A DNA stretch of 64,000 nucleotides. It comes from Holacanthus passer (Eukaryota; Chordata; Actinopteri; Pomacanthidae). The notes beneath the pieces were generated by a model. That model was not told where the DNA came from. It did no database searches and saw nothing but the letters and a program-made list of their open reading frames with translations. Positions 58,301 through 64,000 of this stretch are shown piece after piece. Numbering within the stretch: the stretch's first letter is position 1; each line of letters opens with the position of its first letter. The position numbers and the translations under genes are program-made. The stretch spans positions 1 through 64,000 of the forward strand of contig JAFREQ010000255.1 in NCBI GenBank assembly GCA_025331565.1, given 5' to 3'.

Positions 58301-61300
58301 CACACTTCCCATTTTACACATGAATCTTATCACCTGCAATCACTTGCATTTTTTGCATGTAATTTTGACAGCTGAATTTTTTTAATATGTAGGTGAAGAT
58401 TTTGTCTTTTTATTTCATGTGAGTCGATAGTATTGGTTTGAATCTTGCTTCTCCTCAGGGTGTGGTGAGGGTCCACTTGCTGGAGGCCAGAGACCTGGTG
58501 GCTAAGGACACATACATGATGGGTTTAGTGAAAGGCAAATCTGACCCCTATGCAACACTCAGAGTTGGCAACCGACATTTCAAAAGCAAGACTGTCAAAG
58601 AGAATTTGCACCCCAGGTGGAATGAAGTGTATGAGGTACAGTAATTATTTTCAATAATGTGATAACTCTTTTATTCAGCTTTTTTAGGGCCTTTGAAATT
58701 CCTTCAAAACCGCAAACATAAACTTCATAATGCATGATAGTTAAGCCTGAATTCACTTACTATGTAATCCTGCTTTTACTCTGGTGCGCTAAACCAGCAA
58801 ACCGCTAAAATTCAATCACACATTTCCTTGTTCGTGAAAGGCAAAGCTAAAGAGAAATCTGTCACTGATTGCATTGAACTACTCAAATCACCGTTATCAA
58901 CTCATTGTTTGAAAGCTGAGGTTGTGTGCAGCATGTGACAATTTCTGATTCAGTTTTTTGCATACTTCAGCTGTAATTTCACGCCGAGTAGTTTTTCACA
59001 TTCGGGGAATTAAACTGTTTTGGTGCATAACAATAAACAAATAAGTAGAGAAATATAGAGAAAGATAAAAACATAAAACATACACAGAACATTGACACTA
59101 AAATGTGAAAACTGTCATAGAAATATGTGCATGATGTTATTGAAAGGAAAGAGTTTGTGTGCAGTTCACAGTGTGCAGTGTAGGAATATTGTGTGCATAT
59201 GTGCAAGATAATAGTCCAGAAAATCAGCTAATATCTCTTTGTATTTGTAATCTGCTCAACCCTTTCTCTAAATACTTTAGAAATCTAATCAACACTGATT
59301 TTCTCATCTGAAAAACATTTGATAAGTTCCACCTTTTCTTTATCTGAGTGCAGTTTGTCGTCCATGAGGCCCCAGGACAAGAGTTGGAGGTGGACCTGTT
59401 TGATGAGGACACAGATAAAGATGACTTCATTGGAAAGTAAGAAACAGCACAAACCGCATGTATTTTATTCACTTTACTGTGTACAAGTCATTGAAGAGTT
59501 TCTCAAATATGGAAGATTTTTTCAAACAACTGAAAAACAAGTTGGGACAGGAGCAACAAAAGACTGGGAAAGTTGTGGAATGGTCCAAAAATACTTTTTT
59601 TTTGCGGAGTAAAACCACCCTGATTGCAAACAGTTGGGACTCTGTGTAAAACATGTGTTTTTGGATCAGTCCACAACTTTCACAGTCTTTTGTTGCTCCT
59701 GTCCCAACTTGTTTGAAACATGTTGCTGCCATCGAACATGTGATATATTGTCTTTGTATTGTTTTCAATTGAGTATATGTCAAAAAGGATTGGCAAATGA
59801 TCACATTCAGTTTATTTTATCTTTTACACAATGTCCCAACTGTTTTGGAATCAGGGTTGTAAATGTCAGTGCTGTGAGGTTTTCACTCACCAGCAATATC
59901 ATTTTTCATTATCACTTTAGGCATCACCTTGATTTGGGAGAAGTGAAGAGAGAGAAACAAATGGATCAGGTGAGGTTTTTATTTCAAATTGTGGATACGC
60001 TGAATGTTTTGTACCTGCAAGAACAGTTTTTTCTCTGCAGAATGAAAAAACTAGCACTCATACAATGACTGCCAGTTCTACATGACATTACAGTGAGCTG
60101 TTACCTTCTGTTTTCATTCCTCACGAAATATCTCGCAGCAGCAGCATTTTTAAGTATAGAAAATAACTTTTAAATGCTAAAGCCAGCGTTCAATCTGAAT
60201 AAAGTCTTTATATGAATGATCATGTTGATAAATGAAACCCCCTCGCTGTTGTAGTGGTTTCCTCTGGAAGGGGTCCAGAATGGAGAAGTTCACCTCAAGC
60301 TCCAGTGGTTTTCCCTAAAGACTGACCCCAGCCTGCTGATGGAGGTGACTGGATTGATGCTTACATTTCTTTATTTCCATTAACACTGACATTTACTATG
60401 ATCAGGCTCTTATTCTACTTGTCAGTCTCCTGGCCACGACTTGATTTACTGGGCCAGCAGTTGTGAAAATGATGCATGGCTCTGTGTCTTCCCTCTCTTC
60501 CAGTCTGCAGACGGCCTCGCTTGTGCTATGCTCGCAGTGTATCTGGACAATGCGTCAAACTTACCAGTAAGTGGCTTCTTATAGGGACTCTTGTTGGACA
60601 TGGAGAGACAAGTGTGTTGATGTGTGTTCTTGTGTTTGTCTCCAGAAAGACCACAGTGAGATCACCAACCATCATAAACATGGGAAGCACTCAAAGGAGG
60701 CTCGGGTAAGACGACAGGTTTATTTAAGCTTACAGTATTGTTGCATAAGGCTGTGCTTGTGTGATTATGGCAGCTGCCTCCCTCCACAGTAGTTTGCAAT
60801 AAGAAGGAGCTGGACTCATTTTTATTGTGTCACTGTTGGTTTGCTGTTTAAAGTAAGAGGGTAAATGCTTTGCTCTTATAACATGTAAAACAAAAAAATA
60901 TATGCAGCAAAGATGTAAATTCAAATAAGGACAAACATCGGACATGTGTTTATATAAAGATACAGAAAAACCAGACATTGGTACATTGTTTGTTTTTCCT
61001 CTGTCATAAGAACATAAGATTAACAAAGCATTGCATTAACACATTTCATTTCTTTCAACAGTCCACTGCCTGTCTTAATTGCATGAGTCCTATAGTCCTA
61101 ATATGTAATATCATTAATGAATTCCAAAAACAATAATAAGAGTTTTGCATTACGTTTGTTTCCTTGAGATCAAATGTAATGTCACCATCTCTGCATCTTT
61201 TCGTAAACATTATCACACGAAGCTGTTCTTAATAATAGTTCTTTCATTCTCTAACTCCAGCCTAATCATCGCCAGAGGACACGTACTGTTCATGAAGTAT

Positions 61301-63684
61301 TAGTCCGCACTTGACTTCACAGGTGTAGTAAGAATAGCTAAAGGGCATTCAAATATTATAGCAATTTAGTTTTTTTTGCTAATAGGAAGTAGTGGATTTA
61401 CACTTACCTCCGGCTATCAAAAATATTCTTCTTGATCCAACAGGGGCCCAAAAGCATACGTATTGTCCCCTGTCACTGAAAAATAGTTTGTGCCCTACTG
61501 TACAAAAAAAAATCAGGCATTCCTTATTTCTTCACATAAAGAAATAGTTCCTGTTCATACAGTTTCTATTGTTCCTGCCTCAACATCAGTACAGCAACAT
61601 AAAACTAAAGGTTTTGCATTGCAAAGTCAGTCTCTGTGTTGTGTTACATCATAAGTCTAGAGACCAGGGGATGTTGGCCCTTACACAGGGTGGTGCTGTG
61701 TGGCGCCATGTATGACCTATGAAGGCAGATTGAAGATTAATAAACCGGCTCATGTTATCGCCACTTTCAGTATTTCGCTTTCATGAGTCTTTGCAGGCCT
61801 GTTGTAAACTGTCCACTCATCACTTATCTTTCCATTGGCACTGTTCTTGAGTCTGGGCAAGGCCTATTTTATGATCCAGAAGTTAAGTGAGCAAAAGTTT
61901 AACAGAGGTTCATGAGTTCTCTGTGAAAGATGTAAAAATTCCATCTTTATCTTGTTACACAGATACACGAGGACACTTAATCCAGAGCTCTTTGGTATGC
62001 AGAGGCCCAACCCCTGATCCACCAGAACCTTTTTCACATCTCACAGCTTTTTAAGAGTCTGCAGGGGAATGCATGAGGCCTTGTATGTTAGGGGTTGTCA
62101 AGGAGCTCATGGAGGCCTAACATGAAAAAGCTCCTATTCTGCCTCTTATATCTCTATAGTAGCTCCACATTTGAATTTGTAAAGCTCATTTCAAAAGATG
62201 TGATAGAACATGTTTTTTCTTTGAAGGTTAAATCAGACAGTAACGTAGCGTCTCTTTCACTTTATTGCCTCACAATTCACAGGTCTTTTATGTGTTCATG
62301 TCAGAGAAAAGCCTCAGTCAGTTCAGATGTTTTCTCTCGGTGCTCCAGGTGTACTCGTCCCTGTTCATAGCTGGTATTTCCCGTTTGTCTGGTGCGTGCC
62401 TGTCATTTTATGTGGGTGTGTTATTACCAGCTAGTGTTCGTGCCGCTTTATTAACCTGAGGCTTTTTCAGGTTCACTTTCCCAGCATAAAGAAACACACA
62501 GAGAAGTACTGATTAAACACTGATAACACAATGAAGTGCACATTATTTGTGGTCAGGGTGTTGTCGGGAAAATGAAACACTCATTATATCTATATTCGTT
62601 TGTGCTCTTTGTAAAGCTAATGTAGGCTGATATTTCTTCTGATTTCAAGATTGGTACATAAGACAAATCAATAAATGCCACTGTGGTCGAAGATCACCTT
62701 ACAACATTTGACCCACTCAAGCATCTGGTAATTAAACTAGTTATAATGGTGTGTATAACATAAATGTATAATCTAAGAATTATATAAGGACATTTTTTAA
62801 CCCTGATTATATTTTGATACAGGATTTTCTAACTTGAACTGTCAGTAGCAGCTGTAGCCTCTGAGTGCCCTCTGCTGGTGATTCTGTGAAAATACAGTCA
62901 CACAGAGACGAGTGAAGTGAGAGGGACTGATTTTCTGATATTAAGGTGTCAGAGCAAACATAGTTGAGAAAAAGTAGCTGTGGCTACCAGCAGGAACATT
63001 CACATTCTTCTGCAGTAATAATGAAAGTTCATTTCTCTGTGTTTTGCCAGCAGAAACATCTGTTTTACGTGTACCAGATGTTGTGCTGCATCTGCAGTTT
63101 ATTAGGGAGAGGAATGCATAACCTCCCCGACCTGGAAGGCAACAGGCTGCTTGTAGACAAACTCCCAACATGAGATGGTTGTTAGTGGCCCTAAACAATA
63201 ATTTTAATATGACAGAACTGGGTTTTATGGGAAACCAACTTAAAGCAGTTAAGATATTCAAGTATCAAGTATTTTCAAATATATTGTTGATAATGGTGCC
63301 TCACTCTGCCCATCAGTACAGTCGATATCTAACATTCCTTATTGTTCCTGAGGTTTTCTGTGTCAGTGTTGACACATGGCGTATTAAAACCTTTTGCCAA
63401 AAATGCATTTTTGCACTGCTTCACTGATTTGCTTTGTTTTCAGCTCACAAAGAGAGCTGCCTGCCCGAACTCCTTTGTGGAATTTTCCATTGATAAAGAC
63501 GTTCAGAAAAGCAAGGTACAACTCTCACTGTATTACATTAACACACAACATAGTAGCTGTGTAGCTTTTTGCAATGACTTGTCTCCTCTTTCCATAGGTT
63601 GTGTATGCATCGAAAGATCCGGTGTGGGAGGAGGGCTTCACCTTCTTTGTGCATAATATCAAAACACAGCAACTCATTGTTCAG
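55344..63684 (+). CDS. esyt3: Extended synaptotagmin, E-Syt3-like (partial: N-terminus to C2B)
   Basis: Sixteen exons are visible: 55344-55682, 56652-56693, 57177-57311, 57497-57573, 57678-57747, 57837-57926, 58013-58068, 58170-58290, 58459-58635, 59354-59436, 59921-59969, 60255-60344, 60504-60566, 60646-60705, 63444-63515 and 63598-63684, encoding about 537 residues. A further exon may begin near 63985 but its phase is unclear, and the gene runs off the right edge. Order: hydrophobic ER hairpin (about residues 35-68, VFYPVYLTGYLGLSVSWVLL), SMP lipid-transfer domain (about 110-310, VNFPDVEKVDW to LRVILEPLIG and LEINWTGMTNLLD), C2A (about 313-415, with Asp residues in KSDPYATL and LFDEDTDKDDFIGK for calcium), then the start of C2B. 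E-Syts tether the ER to the plasma membrane and move glycerolipids. Assignment to esyt3 rather than esyt2 rests on similarity and on linkage to faim. Confidence 0.9.
55683..56651 (+). other. esyt3: esyt3 intron 1
   Basis: A 969-bp intron with GTGTGT donor and TTTCAAAG acceptor. It contains a (GAT)n-like run at about 56137-56158 and a poly-T at 56476-56490. No other exon is visible. Confidence 0.6.
59490..59865 (+). mobile_element. Non-autonomous inverted-repeat element (MITE-like), rearranged, in an esyt3 intron
   Basis: The right end reads ATGTCCCAACTGTTTTGGAA followed by TCAGGGTTGTAAAT (to about 59864), and an internal left end reads ACCACCCTGATTGCAAACAG followed by TTGGGAC (about 59613-59640). 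These are the inverted termini of a fish element with consensus-like ends ACAACCCTGATTCCAAA..GTTGGGAC. A 41-base block at 59539-59579 is the reverse complement, with one mismatch, of 59670-59710, so a second, inverted partial copy is fused to the left. No transposase is present. Confidence 0.7.
60706..63443 (+). other. esyt3: esyt3 intron 14
   Basis: A 2.7-kb intron within C2B, between the exon ending HSKEAR and the exon starting LTKRAACP. No exon with proper phase and similarity to E-Syt was found in it, although one could be missed. No repeat family is clearly identified. Confidence 0.5.
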
Positions 63685-64000
63685 GTTTGTCATTTATTAT
63701 TGTACACAACAAACATATCTCTCAGAACAAGTGACTCAGCTGTTGATACAATGTTTTACTATATCAAAAAATGTGTTTCTCTATGTTTACAATTATTACT
63801 ACCGAGAATTGCAACTCGCCCCCACTGACATTATTGTAGTAAAGGTTTTAAATTTAAGTGGACATCATCATATTTAACAATGATCCAACTTATTTTTTGT
63901 ATCTCTATGAACCAGTATGTGTCAATATGTATTGGACTGACAGAAGAAAGCTACCTTGATTCCCCTGTTGTTTCATCGCTATAGACCTTGAAGAAGAGGA

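Noticed and set aside
59634..60068. A 144-codon frame in an esyt3 intron
   Set aside because: It runs through the inverted-repeat element and over exon 59921-59969 in a different frame, so it is chance.
1..64000. CRISPR arrays, bacterial operons, tRNA or rRNA genes
   Set aside because: Nothing of this kind was seen; the window is vertebrate nuclear DNA.

Overview
The window is vertebrate nuclear DNA, almost certainly from a teleost fish. Genes are split by GT-AG introns, intergenic DNA is AT-rich, and the dispersed repeats are of kinds common in fish: a 'tacttgagtactttac' element, LINE tails ending in TCTTA or ATCT, and a short inverted-repeat element. The protein families are vertebrate-specific. 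Exon coordinates were worked out by eye from splice signals, phase and protein similarity, with no transcript data.

Layout. 1-611: a minisatellite. 922-1482: the last two exons of an unidentified membrane protein (+). About 2515-5280: a gamma-type connexin (gjc1/cx43.4-like, -), with a probable non-coding first exon near 9848-10030. About 10.1-26.7 kb: a long stretch with no recognisable gene, holding repeat remnants. 26838-28624: a two-exon CXCR1/CXCR2-like chemokine receptor (+). 31.4-35.7 kb: faim (+), with two candidate promoters. 36441-42.8 kb: a parp9-like gene (-) with two macrodomains and a catalytically degenerate ART domain. 42883-53481: a 17-exon parp14-like gene (+) of about 1803 codons, with three macrodomains, WWE and ART domains. 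55344 to the right edge: the 5' part of an extended synaptotagmin gene (esyt3-like, +), cut by the window end inside its C2B domain.

How they fit together. parp9 and parp14 are divergent and share about 80 bp of intergenic DNA with an IRF/ISRE-like motif. This suggests an interferon-inducible ADP-ribosylation module: a macrodomain reader/scaffold with a degenerate ART (Q-Y-I) beside a probable mono-ADP-ribosyl transferase (H-Y-M). From memory, ESYT3, FAIM and the PARP9/14/15 cluster all lie on human 3q, so this is a conserved block. With the chemokine receptor, the window is rich in immune genes, but only parp9/parp14 look co-regulated.

The points most worth checking are: a 114-bp in-frame intron in the connexin; a signal-peptide-like first exon and a DRH motif in the chemokine receptor; a possible N-terminally extended FAIM isoform next to a perfect RFX X-box; the compact parp9/parp14 promoter; and an inverted transposon pair in an esyt3 intron. 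I found no clear evidence of a wholly new system.
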